From NCBI GenBank assembly GCA_964508055.1, contig CAZDRI010000004.1, forward strand, positions 1 through 64,000: a stretch of 64,000 nt of DNA, read 5' to 3'. Below the pieces are notes generated by a model. That model was given only the letters and a program-made list of their open reading frames with translations. It did not search any database and was not told where the DNA came from. Positions 40,096 to 50,227 of the stretch are shown piece by piece (position 1 is the stretch's first letter; the number at the start of each line of letters is the position of its first letter). Made by a program: the position numbers and the translations under genes. The DNA is from CAZDRI01 sp964508055. Its GTDB lineage: Bacteria; Pseudomonadota; Gammaproteobacteria; PS1; Pseudothioglobaceae.

Positions 40096-42084
40096 TCAAA
40101 TCTTAAATTGGTTTTCTTTTAATTTAGTTATTTGGTTTCTAACATCAGCGGCCTGTTCAAATTTTAACTCTTTTGCATAAGCATACATTTGTTTTTCTAA
40201 GCGTTTAATTTCTTTATTTAACTGCACTGGAGTATATTGAATAATAATATTTTGCTCTTTATCAAATTTTTCTCTCTCTTCAGTTAAATCAGTATCTAAT
40301 ATATCAACAATTGGTTTTACTATACCTTTAGGAGTTATATTATTTTTTATATTATATTGTTGTTGTTTATGTCTTCTCCTTTCGGTTTCATCTATAGCTT
40401 TTTTCATTGAATTAGTAACTCTATCAGCATATAAAATAGCCTTACCATTTATATGCCTTGCAGCCCTGCCAATAGTTTGTATTAATGAGCGTTCAGAGCG
40501 TAAAAAACCTTCTTTATCAGCATCTAAAATAGCAACTAAAGATACCTCTGGGATATCTAAGCCCTCACGAAGTAAATTTATACCAACTAAAACATCAAAT
40601 TTACCTATTCTTAAATCTCTTATTATTTCTACTCTTTCAACAGTATCAACATCAGAATGTAAGTATCTTACTTTTACACTATGCTCTGTTAAGTATTCTG
40701 TTAGATTTTCTGCTAGTTTTTTAGTTAAAGTAGTTACTAGCACTCTTTCTTTTAAAACTACTCTTTTATTTATTTCTGATAACAAATCATCAACTTGTGT
40801 GGCTACCTCTCTTATTTCTACTCCTGGGTCTAATAAACCTGTTGGACGCACTATTTGTTCAACTATTGTGCTACTTTTATTTAATTCATAATCTTGAGGA
40901 GTAGCTGATACAAAAATACATTGCCCAACTCTATCCTCAAATTCATTAAATTGCAAAGGTCTATTATCTAAAGCAGAAGGTAGGCGAAAGCCAAATTCAA
41001 CTAAGGTTTGTTTTCTAGATCTGTCACCTCTATACATACCTCCAATTTGCGGAACAGTTACATGTGATTCATCAATTATGATAATTGCATCACTTGGCAG
41101 ATAGTCCATTAATGTTGGCGGTGGCTCATCTTTATTTCTCGCTGATAAATAACGCGAATAATTTTCAATACCAGTGCAATAGCCAAGTTCTCGCATCATT
41201 TCTAAATCTAATAATACTCTTTGACTCAAGCGTTGCTCTTCTACTAATTTATTTTCAGCTAATAATTCTTTTTTTCTAATTCTTAGCTCAGCTTTTATAT
41301 CCTCTAAAACACTTAGAATTTTTGCTTTTGGAGTTACATAGTGGGTCTGTGGATAAATTGTAATCCTTTGAATACTTTGTATTTTTTTAGCTGTTAAAGG
41401 ATCAAACCAATAAAGACTTTCCACCTCATCATCAAATAATTCTACCCTAATTGCTTTTGATTCAGAATCTGCTGGAAAAATATCAACTACCTCACCTTTA
41501 ACTCTAAAATTGCCTCTATTTAACACAACATCATTTCTAGTATATTGCATCTCTGATAATCTAAGTAAAATTTGTCTTTGTTTAATGACTTCACCAACAG
41601 ATAAATGCAGTAACATTGACATATAGCTTTTAGGGTCACCTAATCCATAAATAGCTGAAACGCTAGCAATAATAATTACATCTTTACGCTCTAATAGTGC
41701 TTTAGTGGCTGATAGACGCATTTGTTCAATTTGTTCGTTGATAGATGCATCTTTTTCAATATAAGTATCAGAAGCAGGCACATAAGCCTCTGGCTGATAA
41801 TAATCATAATAAGAAACAAAATATTCAACTGCATTATTAGGGAAAAATACTTTCATTTCACTATATAATTGTGCTGCTAAAGTTTTATTAGGTGCTAAGA
41901 TAAGACTAGGCCTTTTAGTCGCATATATTACATTTGCTAAGGTAAATGTTTTACCAGAGCCGGTAACTCCTAATAGAGTTTGAAATTTTTCATTGGCATT
42001 TAAGCAAGCAGTTAGTGCTTTTATTGCTTGGACTTGATCTCCCATAGGTGAGAAATCACTTTTTAATTGAAAGGATTTTTTCAT
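40096..42084 (-). CDS. uvrB: Excinuclease ABC subunit B
   Basis: DNA-damage recognition helicase of nucleotide excision repair. 662 residues. The Walker A motif GVTGSGKT is at residues 39-46, the beta-hairpin block [12 protein letters not shown] is present, and DESH, the helicase motif IGRAARH and the C-terminal UVR domain ([29 protein letters not shown] region) that binds UvrC are all seen. It is divergent from aspC across 109 bases. No LexA box was recognised upstream. Confidence 0.97.
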   Translation of the reverse strand: MKKSFQLKSDFSPMGDQVQAIKALTACLNANEKFQTLLGVTGSGKTFTLANVIYATKRPSLILAPNKTLAAQLYSEMKVFFPNNAVEYFVSYYDYYQPEAYVPASDTYIEKDASINEQIEQMRLSATKALLERKDVIIIASVSAIYGLGDPKSYMSMLLHLSVGEVIKQRQILLRLSEMQYTRNDVVLNRGNFRVKGEVVDIFPADSESKAIRVELFDDEVESLYWFDPLTAKKIQSIQRITIYPQTHYVTPKAKILSVLEDIKAELRIRKKELLAENKLVEEQRLSQRVLLDLEMMRELGYCTGIENYSRYLSARNKDEPPPTLMDYLPSDAIIIIDESHVTVPQIGGMYRGDRSRKQTLVEFGFRLPSALDNRPLQFNEFEDRVGQCIFVSATPQDYELNKSSTIVEQIVRPTGLLDPGVEIREVATQVDDLLSEINKRVVLKERVLVTTLTKKLAENLTEYLTEHSVKVRYLHSDVDTVERVEIIRDLRIGKFDVLVGINLLREGLDIPEVSLVAILDADKEGFLRSERSLIQTIGRAARHINGKAILYADRVTNSMKKAIDETERRRHKQQQYNIKNNITPKGIVKPIVDILDTDLTEEREKFDKEQNIIIQYTPVQLNKEIKRLEKQMYAYAKELKFEQAADVRNQITKLKENQFKI

Positions 42085-42193
42085 ATTAAAATTTTTAAAA
42101 ACTAATATGTTATTTTAATTTAAAAATATTTAAGAAATAATGCTCATTTTGGTATTATAAAAACTTTATAAAATTTTTATTCGGAATATTAAA

Positions 42194-43366
42194 ATGAATC
42201 CATTATCTAATAGAGTTGAATCAATAAAACCATCACCAACTTTGGTTGTTAGCGCAAAAGCTAATGAATTAAAAGCTAAAGGTATTAACATAGTTTCAAT
42301 GGGCTCTGGTGAGCCTGATTTTGACACACCTGAGAATATTTGCAAAGCTGGCATTGCAGCTATTAATAATGGCCAAACTCGCTATACTGCTGTAGATGGC
42401 ACAGCTTCATTAAAAAAAGCTATTATTGATAAATTCAAAAGAGAAAATAATCTTGAATATAGTTTACAAGAAGTTATGGTTTCTTCTGGAGGTAAGAAAG
42501 TAGTATATAACCTTGCACTTGCAATTTTAAATGCAGGTGATGAAGTTATAATACCTGCACCATATTGGGTATCCTATCCTGATATTGTAATTCTAGCAGA
42601 TGCAAAGCCAATAATAATAACCACAGATATAAATGATAATTTTAAGATTACTGCTGAAAAATTAGAAAATGCAATAACTGATAAAACAAAACTATTAATG
42701 CTAAACAGCCCTTCTAACCCAACAGGGGTAATTTACAATGATGAAGAACTTAAGAATATAGCTAAAGTATTATTACGACATCCTAATATTTTCATCTTAA
42801 GCGATGATATTTATGAGCATATTCGTTGGAATAATAAACCTTTTGTTAATATTGTAATGGCTGAACCAAAATTAAAAGATAGGACTATTATCTTAAATGG
42901 TGTATCTAAAGCCTATGCTATGACTGGATGGCGTATTGGCTATGCAGCCGGTCCTCAAAACATTATAAAAGCAATGAGTAAAATTCAATCTCAAAGTACT
43001 TCAAATCCTTGTTCTATAGCTCAAGCTGCTGCTGAAGAGGCTTTAAATGGCAAGCAAGACTTTATTAAAGAAATGGTAACGGCATTTGAAAAAAGACACA
43101 ATTATATTGTCAGTAGTTTAAATGCAATTGATGGTATTAAATGCAATAAATCAGAAGGTGCTTTTTATTCATTTGCTTATGTAGGAGATTTGATTAAACG
43201 CTTAGGTCTAAAAGATGATGTTGAGCTTGCTAATTATTGCTTAGAAAAACTAAATATCGCCTTAGTACCAGGCTCTGCTTTTGGTGCCAATAATTATATT
43301 AGATTTTCCTTTGCAACTAGTATGACTAATATTGAAAAAGCTGTTAAGCGTTTAGCTGAATTATAA
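42194..43366 (+). CDS. aspC: Aspartate aminotransferase (class I, subgroup Ib type)
   Basis: PLP aminotransferase of 390 residues. The PLP lysine is Lys239 in NGVSKAYAMTGWRIGYAAGP. N-terminal SMGSGEPDFDTPENI and C-terminal NYIRFSFATSM supply the substrate arginine and phosphate-binding residues. Its sequence type is that of thermophile and alphaproteobacterial AspAT (subgroup Ib, which can also be a bifunctional aspartate/prephenate aminotransferase) rather than E. coli AspC; the symbol is therefore functional, not orthologous. It is followed by a 221-base stretch in which nothing was found. Confidence 0.85.
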   Translation: MNPLSNRVESIKPSPTLVVSAKANELKAKGINIVSMGSGEPDFDTPENICKAGIAAINNGQTRYTAVDGTASLKKAIIDKFKRENNLEYSLQEVMVSSGGKKVVYNLALAILNAGDEVIIPAPYWVSYPDIVILADAKPIIITTDINDNFKITAEKLENAITDKTKLLMLNSPSNPTGVIYNDEELKNIAKVLLRHPNIFILSDDIYEHIRWNNKPFVNIVMAEPKLKDRTIILNGVSKAYAMTGWRIGYAAGPQNIIKAMSKIQSQSTSNPCSIAQAAAEEALNGKQDFIKEMVTAFEKRHNYIVSSLNAIDGIKCNKSEGAFYSFAYVGDLIKRLGLKDDVELANYCLEKLNIALVPGSAFGANNYIRFSFATSMTNIEKAVKRLAEL

Positions 43367-43587
43367 AAAAATAGTCAAAAAATATAAATTAATTGAAGAC
43401 ACAGACAGCTATTAAAAAATCTAGAAAAGAGCTGCTTAGAATGGTAGCAAAACAATAAATTACTATTTATTTTTTATTCTTGAAATCTGTAAACATTAAA
43501 GAGATTTTATTTTTTAGCACAGGATATTTTATAAAATCTTTTCTTTTAGAGCTGTATTGTTTAATACTATTTGATATTAGTAGTAAT

Positions 43588-43663
43588 TGGCTCCCCGAGC
43601 TGGACTCGAACCAGCGACCCAAGGATTAACAGTCCTTTGCTCTACCAACTGAGCTATCGAGGA
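43588..43663 (-). tRNA. tRNA-Asn (anticodon GUU)
   Basis: On the minus strand the gene reads TCCTCGATAGCTCAGTTGG at its start and ends with an encoded CCA. The acceptor stem pairs 43657-43663 with 43592-43598 including one G-U. The anticodon loop CTGTTAATC gives GUU, and the T loop has GGTTCGAGTCC. The D arm AGCTCAGTTGGTAGAGC is canonical. All four arms fold, so this is a functional gene. Confidence 0.98.
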
Positions 43664-43676
43664 ATAAAAGAGCAAA

Positions 43677-43705
43677 ATGATACCTATTTTAAATTATGCA
43701 GTCAA
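43677..43705 (-). promoter_or_regulatory. Sigma-70 promoter of tRNA-Asn
   Basis: On the minus strand TTGACT (43700-43705) and TATCAT (43677-43682) are separated by exactly 17 bases, followed by a short leader before the tRNA. It is one of the clearest promoters in the window. It abuts the terminator of the upstream sulfur-globule-like gene, so the tRNA is expressed independently of that gene. Confidence 0.8.
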
Positions 43706-43739
43706 TAAAAAAAGAGGTGCATATAGCACCTCTTTTTTA
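43706..43739 (-). terminator. Intrinsic terminator of the sulfur-globule-like gene
   Basis: AGAGGTGC (43713-43720) pairs with GCACCTCT (43726-43733) around a five-base loop, with A-rich and T-rich flanks, so it can work in both directions. It ends 17 bases after the stop of the 43756-44265 gene and just precedes the tRNA-Asn promoter. Confidence 0.92.
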
Positions 43740-43755
43740 AAATTAAAAGTATTAC

Positions 43756-44265
43756 TTACTTTTGATTTTTATTGTCGCTATTATTATTTGCAGGCGCATT
43801 GTTTACATTACCCGGCTGCATCATATTATTCATTCTATATGGGTTTTGATAGCCATAACCACCATAATATGGAGCATAACCATAACCACCACGACGATAA
43901 CCACCATAATAAGGTCTATCATAGTAGTCTCCATAATAGTCTCCATAACCACGACCATATCCGCGACCATAGCCTCTGCCTCTGCCATAACCACGACCAG
44001 AACCATAACCATCAATGTCACTATCAGCATCCATATTGAAACTGAAGTTTCCTCTTCCACGACCGCGACCGCTTCCAAATAAATCGCCAAAGGCATCATT
44101 CCAAATATCGCCAACGCCATCACCCCAGCCATCGCCATAATATCTATCACCTCTGTCATAGTATCTGTCGTTGTCCCAAGGACCCCAATTATTACCCCAG
44201 AATGCTGAAGCATTAATTGAAGCAAATAAAGCTATAATTGCTAAAACTTTAATTGTACTTTTCAT
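43756..44265 (-). CDS. Gly/Tyr/Arg-rich secreted protein, sulfur globule protein-like
   Basis: 169 residues. A signal peptide (about 1-21, ending INASA) is followed by an aromatic start [15 protein letters not shown], then a long low-complexity region with repeats of GRGYGRG and GDYYGDYY, and an Asn/Gln-rich tail. The central [21 protein letters not shown] section resembles the family that coats intracellular sulfur globules in sulfur oxidisers and is found in SUP05-type bacteria. If so it lines periplasmic sulfur deposits. Structural Gly/Tyr-rich cell-surface proteins are an alternative. GGAGAT precedes the ATG. The other long frames across this region are compositional by-products. Confidence 0.75.
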   Translation of the reverse strand: MKSTIKVLAIIALFASINASAFWGNNWGPWDNDRYYDRGDRYYGDGWGDGVGDIWNDAFGDLFGSGRGRGRGNFSFNMDADSDIDGYGSGRGYGRGRGYGRGYGRGYGDYYGDYYDRPYYGGYRRGGYGYAPYYGGYGYQNPYRMNNMMQPGNVNNAPANNNSDNKNQK

Positions 44266-44292
44266 TTATTTATCTCCTATTTAAAAAAAAAA

Positions 44293-44329
44293 TTTTGATA
44301 ACATATCAAAACTGCTGCAAATTATCTCA
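44293..44329 (-). promoter_or_regulatory. Promoter and 5' leader hairpin of the sulfur-globule-like gene
   Basis: On the minus strand TGAGATAAT (44321-44329) is an extended -10. About ten bases downstream an 8-bp perfect repeat TTTTGATA / TATCAAAA (44293-44311, three-base loop) begins, followed by T10 and then the ribosome site. The transcript would therefore start near the hairpin and have a leader of about 50 bases. The hairpin has only one G-C pair, so it may protect the 5' end or weakly attenuate. No good -35 is present. Confidence 0.45.
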
Positions 44330-44441
44330 TAAAAAATACAAATATACAATATTAAAATATCGTAATATTCTAATATATTATTTACTAATAGTGTTTATTT
44401 TATCTATTCCAATAAGTTATGCTTATATATTAAATATAAAT

Positions 44442-47400
44442 TTAACCTTCTTTTTTTAAAAAATCATCAGTATTTATCTTTTTTTCTGATATTTTCTTAG
44501 TAGAATTAATAGGTTTGTCTTTGATAATAGTTTTAATCCACTCTTTTGCTTTTTTTGCATCAGGTTTAGTTATGTTATTTTCTTTTTCAGTTTTATGGAT
44601 ATTATATTTATCATCTGCTGAATCATCACCAGGCAATAACCCTAAATTAATAGCTACCACCTTACAATGCTTTTCACCAACGCTTAATGTTCCTAAAGGA
44701 ATAACTATTAATGTTAATAAAGTTGAAATCATAACCCCAAATAATAAAGATATTGCCATTCCTTGAAAAATAGGGTCAAATAAAATCAAAGCAGAACCAC
44801 CAACTAAAGTTAGAGCAGTAATTAAAATTGGTCTAGTTCTAGCACCACAAGAATTTACGACAGCTTCAAAAAATGGCACTCCTTTTGCATAATCTTGAAC
44901 TGTGAAGTCCACTAATAAAATTGAATTTCTAACAATAATACCAGACAAAGCAATCCAGCCAATCATTGAAGTAGCGGTAAAATCAGCATTTAACAGCCAA
45001 TGACCGGGAATAATGCCTAATAATGTTAGTGGGATAGGAGCCATTATGACACTAGGGACAATAAAATTGCCAAATTGGTAAACAACTAACATATAAATAA
45101 TCATCAAAGCTACACCAAAAGCAAGTCCCATATCTCTGAATGTCTCATAAGTAATAGTCCATTCTCCAGCCCAAACAAAACTTGGTACATTTAAATTGTT
45201 AGGTCTATCTAAGTATTCTCCAGAAATTGTTTCTCCATCAACAGTTTCATACTTTTCTAATAAATCTTCTACAGCAGACATAGCATAAATTGGAGCACTT
45301 AATCTACCTATAGGCTCTCCTAAAACGAACTCAACAGGCATTAAGTCTTTATGAAAAATCAAATCATCTTGATATTCAAGACTAAATCTACCTAATTCCA
45401 GCAAAGGTATCATTAATCCAGTAGTAGAAGGCACTGGTAATTGTTTTAAATAAGAAAACTGTGAGCGTTTATTTAAAGGAACTTGGAGGCGAATCTTAGT
45501 TGGTTCTAAAGCATTCTTTTTTCTTATAGTGCTAATATCAAAGCCACTCATAGCCATTTCCATAGTCTCTTTAACAGTATGAACACTAACACCATATCTG
45601 TGTGCTTTTTCAGTATCAACTTCAAAGTGCCATACTAAATACCTATCTCGCATTAAATTATCAACATCTGTCATACTTTTAGACTCATTAAAAATATGAG
45701 TTAAATCATTTGCTAATTTTTTCCTAGTATTTTCGTCAGGTGCATACACCTCTGCTACAACAGAGCGCAAAACTGGAGGACCAGGAGGCATCTCAACAAT
45801 AGTGAGGTTAGCCCCTTCTTCATCAGTAATATTTTTTACTAATTCCCTAACTTCCAAAGCAATTTCATGGCTTGACCTGTCTCTATCTTCCTTATCTAAT
45901 AATTGAATTTGTAATTCACCTTGAGAACTAATATTTCTTAAATAATAATGGCGAACCAAGCCGTTAAAATCAAAAGGTTGAGAGGTGCCAGCATAAAGCT
46001 GTATAGATTTAACTTCTGGAATATCCTTAACTATTGCCGCTATTTTATGTAGAGTGGTGGTGGTATTGCTCAAAGCTGTGCCATCTGGCATATCAACTAA
46101 AACACCAAATTCACTTTTATTGTCTAAAGGTAACATTTTTACTGCAACAGCAGTAGCATAAAACATTGATATTGATATAAAAAACGACAATACTAAAAAG
46201 ATTAAAAAAAACTTTCCTTGATTTCTCTTTAAATAAAGATTAGAGATACAAATATTAAAGAATTTTTGTAATTTAATTTTTATTTTATCCTCTTTTTTGT
46301 GCATTTTTTCTAACAAATCAATTGATGGAACAAATTTCATAACAAAATATGGAGCAAAAACAAAAGCAGCAAATAAGGAAAACAACATAGCGACTGAACC
46401 TAAAATAGGTATAGGCATCATATAAGGACCCATCATCCCTCTAACAGCAGCCATAGGCAGTAAGGCAGCAATAATAGTAAAAGTTGCTAAAATAGTAGGA
46501 TTACCAACTTCTCTTACTGCATCAATAGCAGTAGCAATTGATATTCTATTATCTAAAAGCCACCTCCTGTAAATATTTTCAACTACCACAGTGGCATCAT
46601 CAACTAAAATCCCAATTGAAAAAATTAAAGCAAACAAGCTTACTCTATCAATAGAAAGTCCTAATATCCAAGCTGAAAAAAGAGTCATTAATAAAACCAC
46701 TGGAATAACTAAACCTATTACTAATGCTGGTCTTGCTCCTAATGCTACCCATACTAAAAAAGTAACAATACCGGTGGCAATGAAAAGTTCTCTAATTAGA
46801 CCATTGACCTTATCATTGGCAGTTTTACCATAATTTCTACTTACAGCTATATGAACATTATCTGGTATTAATCTGCCTTTTAATTCTTCTACTTTTTTTA
46901 AAATATCATTAGCTACAGTTACCCCATTACTTCCATATTTCTTAGCAACAGCAACTGTTACTGCTTGTTCCCCATTAGCTTTTATATCTGATTTATCAGC
47001 TTTGCCTGAATAATGACTTACTAATTTCTCTGTTTCTTCCACCCCGTAATATACATTCGCTATATCTCTTATATAAATTGGTTTGTTATCTTTAATTGCC
47101 ACAGTTATGTTTTTTATATCATCAGAGTTTTTGAAAAAATCTCCTGAATACACCTGCATTTCATAATCGTATGATTCAACTTTTCCTGTTTGTTGCTTAA
47201 TGTTAGCACTTTTTATAGCATTTGCTATTTGTTGTAATGATATATTGTAGCCTGCTAGTCTTTCAGGATAAACATCTATGTTAAATACTTCTTTTCTACC
47301 TCCAACAACAAAACCATTATTAGTATCCTTTACAGATTCAAGTTGTTGTAATAATTCAAGCCCTAATAATCTTAATTGACCATCATCTATTTGTTTTGAC

Positions 47401-47867
47401 CACAATGTTAAGTTAACTATTGGAACATCGTCTATTTCTTTTGGTTTCACTATTGGCATCCTAACACCTTCAGGCATCAGATCCATATTAGAATGTATCT
47501 TATCTCTAACTTTTATAATAGATGCACCCATCTCTTCGCCAACATCAAACTCAACTGTTATGATTGCTCTACCTTTATCACTTACAGAATAAACATGCTT
47601 CACGCCTAATAAATGACTCATAAGGCGTGATAAAGGTCTTACTGTAATATCTGCAACTTCTTTTGATGTTGCTCCAGGATATGATATAAAAATATCAATT
47701 AAAGGAACAGAAATTTGAGGGTCTTCTTGTCTTGGAGTAGATATTAAACCAATAATTCCAGCACCTAACATTGCTAAGAAAAATAAAATTGAAAGCGGTG
47801 ATGTTATGAAAGTCTTAGCTAATTTACCAGCGGCACCTAAATTATTATCTGAAGATAAGTCGGACAT
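44442..47867 (-). CDS. RND-family efflux transporter permease
   Basis: 1141-residue inner-membrane proton-driven pump of the AcrB/HAE-HME type. The first helix (about 28-46) is followed by the two large periplasmic porter domains and two six-helix bundles. The helix-4 block FSIGILVDDATVVVENIYRRWL carries the proton-relay aspartates (a DD pair), and the C-terminal half has MIGWIALSGIIVRNSILLVDF. It is longer than AcrB (about 1,050) because of a Lys/Asp-rich cytoplasmic C-terminal tail of about 75 residues. It follows its adaptor gene by five bases. No outer-membrane TolC-type gene lies nearby. Confidence 0.9.
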   Translation of the reverse strand: MSDLSSDNNLGAAGKLAKTFITSPLSILFFLAMLGAGIIGLISTPRQEDPQISVPLIDIFISYPGATSKEVADITVRPLSRLMSHLLGVKHVYSVSDKGRAIITVEFDVGEEMGASIIKVRDKIHSNMDLMPEGVRMPIVKPKEIDDVPIVNLTLWSKQIDDGQLRLLGLELLQQLESVKDTNNGFVVGGRKEVFNIDVYPERLAGYNISLQQIANAIKSANIKQQTGKVESYDYEMQVYSGDFFKNSDDIKNITVAIKDNKPIYIRDIANVYYGVEETEKLVSHYSGKADKSDIKANGEQAVTVAVAKKYGSNGVTVANDILKKVEELKGRLIPDNVHIAVSRNYGKTANDKVNGLIRELFIATGIVTFLVWVALGARPALVIGLVIPVVLLMTLFSAWILGLSIDRVSLFALIFSIGILVDDATVVVENIYRRWLLDNRISIATAIDAVREVGNPTILATFTIIAALLPMAAVRGMMGPYMMPIPILGSVAMLFSLFAAFVFAPYFVMKFVPSIDLLEKMHKKEDKIKIKLQKFFNICISNLYLKRNQGKFFLIFLVLSFFISISMFYATAVAVKMLPLDNKSEFGVLVDMPDGTALSNTTTTLHKIAAIVKDIPEVKSIQLYAGTSQPFDFNGLVRHYYLRNISSQGELQIQLLDKEDRDRSSHEIALEVRELVKNITDEEGANLTIVEMPPGPPVLRSVVAEVYAPDENTRKKLANDLTHIFNESKSMTDVDNLMRDRYLVWHFEVDTEKAHRYGVSVHTVKETMEMAMSGFDISTIRKKNALEPTKIRLQVPLNKRSQFSYLKQLPVPSTTGLMIPLLELGRFSLEYQDDLIFHKDLMPVEFVLGEPIGRLSAPIYAMSAVEDLLEKYETVDGETISGEYLDRPNNLNVPSFVWAGEWTITYETFRDMGLAFGVALMIIYMLVVYQFGNFIVPSVIMAPIPLTLLGIIPGHWLLNADFTATSMIGWIALSGIIVRNSILLVDFTVQDYAKGVPFFEAVVNSCGARTRPILITALTLVGGSALILFDPIFQGMAISLLFGVMISTLLTLIVIPLGTLSVGEKHCKVVAINLGLLPGDDSADDKYNIHKTEKENNITKPDAKKAKEWIKTIIKDKPINSTKKISEKKINTDDFLKKEG

Positions 47868-47872
47868 AGTTA

Positions 47873-49003
47873 TTAGTTAACAATTATCCCTGAAACTGTT
47901 AGTATATTAGGATTAATAATGATTTTTTCACCTGGTTTTAATCCTGATAATACACTAGTCTCATCATCATTAATTTTTTCACCTACACGAATAAATCTTA
48001 ATTCTGTTTTATTTTGACTATCTACCACAAAAACACTTGGCAAACTACTACGCCAAATAAGTGCTGAATCAGGTATCACTGCTACTAATCTATTTCTGCC
48101 TTGTTCAAATAATTCTAATTCTGCGTAAGAGCCTGGAACTGCATAAAGATTCTCAGGTAAATCAAGTTTTATCTTAACAGTGTGATTATTCACATCAGCT
48201 ATAGGATATATTTGCACTAATTTAGCATTTATAACAACATTAGATGAATCTAATTTGACTCTATAATAATTATTTAATATAAAATGTGAAACAAGTCTAG
48301 ATGGTACATTTATTTCTACTTGTAACTCTTTGATATTAGTAAATTTAATTAGTTCTTTACCATATTGAACTGTATCTCCTTTATCAACATTTTTTGAAAT
48401 GATAACTCCATCAAAAGGAGCTCTAATAGCAGAATCTTTTAACTTTTCATCAATTTCTCTTAATTTAGCAAAAGCTTGTCTCAATCTTTGTCTAGCTTGA
48501 GCAAAATGCGAATAGGCATCTGTCCTCCGAGCATAACGGTCAAAACTTGAATCTGTGTTATTAAGATTTTGCATTGGGTTAAAAGCTCTAAACATGCCAG
48601 GCATACCACCAAACACATTATCAGATTCTGCATATGGAGCAATTATTGATTTAGAATATTGAACATTTGCATTGCGCAATATTTCATTTGCAGAGGCAAT
48701 TTCTGCATGAGCTGCATCTTTTTGAGCTCTTATTGATTCATGCTCTAATAAAACTATTAAATCGCCTTTTTCAAAAGAATCTCCCTCCTTGCCTTTTATA
48801 TCAATAACATCTCCTGAAACTTGGGCAAATAAGTTTATTTCAGATTTTGGTATTATATTACCTCCTAAAATTACTCTTTTTCCAATTGGTAGTGATCTAA
48901 CATTACCAACATTATAGTTGTAATCATTTTTAGCTTGTGCATACAGATTAAGGCTAAAAATAGTTACTAATAAATAAAATGTGTAATTTTTATAAAAATT
49001 CAT
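47873..49003 (-). CDS. RND efflux periplasmic adaptor subunit
   Basis: Membrane-fusion protein of 376 residues linking the RND pump to an outer-membrane channel. A signal peptide (about 1-24, ending LYAQA) is followed by a lipoyl half (INLFAQVSGDVIDIKGKEGDSFEKGDLIVLLE), an alpha-hairpin (about 95-185) and the second lipoyl half (AIRAPFDGVIISKNVDKGDTV). A beta-barrel and a C-terminal membrane-proximal domain (ALIWRSSLPSVFVV) come last. The hairpin contains an unusual Gly/Met/Phe/Asn stretch (FGGMPGMFRAFNPMQN). It is the first gene of a two-gene operon. Confidence 0.9.
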   Translation of the reverse strand: MNFYKNYTFYLLVTIFSLNLYAQAKNDYNYNVGNVRSLPIGKRVILGGNIIPKSEINLFAQVSGDVIDIKGKEGDSFEKGDLIVLLEHESIRAQKDAAHAEIASANEILRNANVQYSKSIIAPYAESDNVFGGMPGMFRAFNPMQNLNNTDSSFDRYARRTDAYSHFAQARQRLRQAFAKLREIDEKLKDSAIRAPFDGVIISKNVDKGDTVQYGKELIKFTNIKELQVEINVPSRLVSHFILNNYYRVKLDSSNVVINAKLVQIYPIADVNNHTVKIKLDLPENLYAVPGSYAELELFEQGRNRLVAVIPDSALIWRSSLPSVFVVDSQNKTELRFIRVGEKINDDETSVLSGLKPGEKIIINPNILTVSGIIVN

Positions 49004-49202
49004 ACAAAATAAAACCTAATAACTTAATAAATGAGCATCTATTATTTTAAACTGATAAATGTAATATAGCTTTGTTTTTTTTAATAATTAAATTTATTTA
49101 AACAATTGCAAAACCATATTGGGAGTGAATTTTGAAGAATATAACTTTGTATTAAAAACTTTGTAAGTTATTGATTTAGCATTCTTTATTCATACAAACA
49201 AT

Positions 49203-49231
49203 TTGATAAAAGATATTGTAAAATGTATATT
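49203..49231 (+). promoter_or_regulatory. Sigma-70-like promoter of pdxA-rsmA-apaH
   Basis: TTGATA (49203-49208) and TATATT (49226-49231) are spaced by 17 bases, ending 27 bases before the pdxA start codon. Four of six positions match in each hexamer's key bases; AT richness makes such matches partly expected, so confidence is moderate. Confidence 0.45.
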
Positions 49232-49258
49232 TAACACATTTTTCAATCTTAAATTAAT

Positions 49259-50227
49259 ATGAAAATAGCTTTTACTCCAGGAGAACCAGCAGGAATAGGT
49301 ATTGATTTAGCTATTATGAATGCTCAAAAAAAAACACTATTTCCACTTATAACATTTAGTGACCCCGATTTATTATTGAAAAGAGCTAAACTACTAAACC
49401 TGCCACTTAAAGTTACTGAGAGTGAGAGTAAAACCATTGCAGGCGAAATATGTGTATATCCTGTAAAATTAAGACACCCTGCTACAGCCGGTAAGCTAAA
49501 TGTTAAAAATGCCAACTTTGTATTAGAAACTATAGATTTAGCAATAAAACATTGTTTAGAATATAAAACTGATGCTCTCTTAACAGGTGCAGTACATAAG
49601 GGGATTATTAATGAAGCTGGGATAAATTTTAGTGGTCATACAGAATATTTAGCTAACAAAACTAATGTAGAAAAAACTGTAATGATGTTAGTTACTAAAA
49701 ATTTAAAGGTTGCATTAGCTACTACCCACCTACCTCTAAGAGAAGTTGCAGATAATATAACAAAAGTTTCTCTTAAAAAAACTATTACTATATTAAACAA
49801 TGAGTTAAAAACAAAGTTTAATATAAAAAATCCTAAAATTTTAGTTTGTGGTTTAAACCCTCATGCTGGAGAAGACGGGCATTTAGGCAAGGAAGAAATA
49901 AAAATAATTAATCCTGTTATTAAAGAGTTAAATAAAAAAAATAATTTTCATCTAATTGGAGCAATGCCTGCTGATACTGCATTTACCAAAAATTCTCTTA
50001 AAAATGCTGATTGCATTTTAGCAATGTATCATGACCAAGGACTGCCTACCTTAAAAGCCTTTGGTTTTAATAAAGCTGCCAATATTACTTTGGGTTTACC
50101 TTTTATTAGAAGTTCAGTTGACCATGGCACAGCACTAAATCTAGCAGGGACTGGTAATATAGACACTGGTAGTTTAGATACTGCACTTTTCTATACAAAA
50201 ATGATGCTAAATAATGCAAAAATATAA
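49259..50227 (+). CDS. pdxA: 4-hydroxythreonine-4-phosphate dehydrogenase
   Basis: Pyridoxal phosphate synthesis enzyme of the DXP-dependent route. 322 residues. Seen are the N-terminal FTPGEPAGIGIDL, the metal-binding His residues in FSGHTEYLA and AMYHDQGLPTLK, and GLPFIRSSVDHGTALNLAG at the C-terminus. Length is near the family norm (about 330). It overlaps rsmA by 14 bases, the usual neighbour; surA, typically upstream, is not here. Confidence 0.96.
   Translation: MKIAFTPGEPAGIGIDLAIMNAQKKTLFPLITFSDPDLLLKRAKLLNLPLKVTESESKTIAGEICVYPVKLRHPATAGKLNVKNANFVLETIDLAIKHCLEYKTDALLTGAVHKGIINEAGINFSGHTEYLANKTNVEKTVMMLVTKNLKVALATTHLPLREVADNITKVSLKKTITILNNELKTKFNIKNPKILVCGLNPHAGEDGHLGKEEIKIINPVIKELNKKNNFHLIGAMPADTAFTKNSLKNADCILAMYHDQGLPTLKAFGFNKAANITLGLPFIRSSVDHGTALNLAGTGNIDTGSLDTALFYTKMMLNNAKI

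Noticed and set aside
43677..44225. Several long frames, including His-rich and Met/Val-rich ones, across the sulfur-globule-like gene
   Set aside because: They are by-products of the Gly/Tyr/Arg repeat composition. The minus-strand frame at 43756-44265 alone has a signal peptide, a ribosome site, a terminator and family resemblance.
44253..44459. A plus-strand hydrophobic frame of 68 residues
   Set aside because: It overlaps the promoter and leader of the minus-strand sulfur-globule-like gene, has no ribosome site, and its composition is explained by A/T richness.
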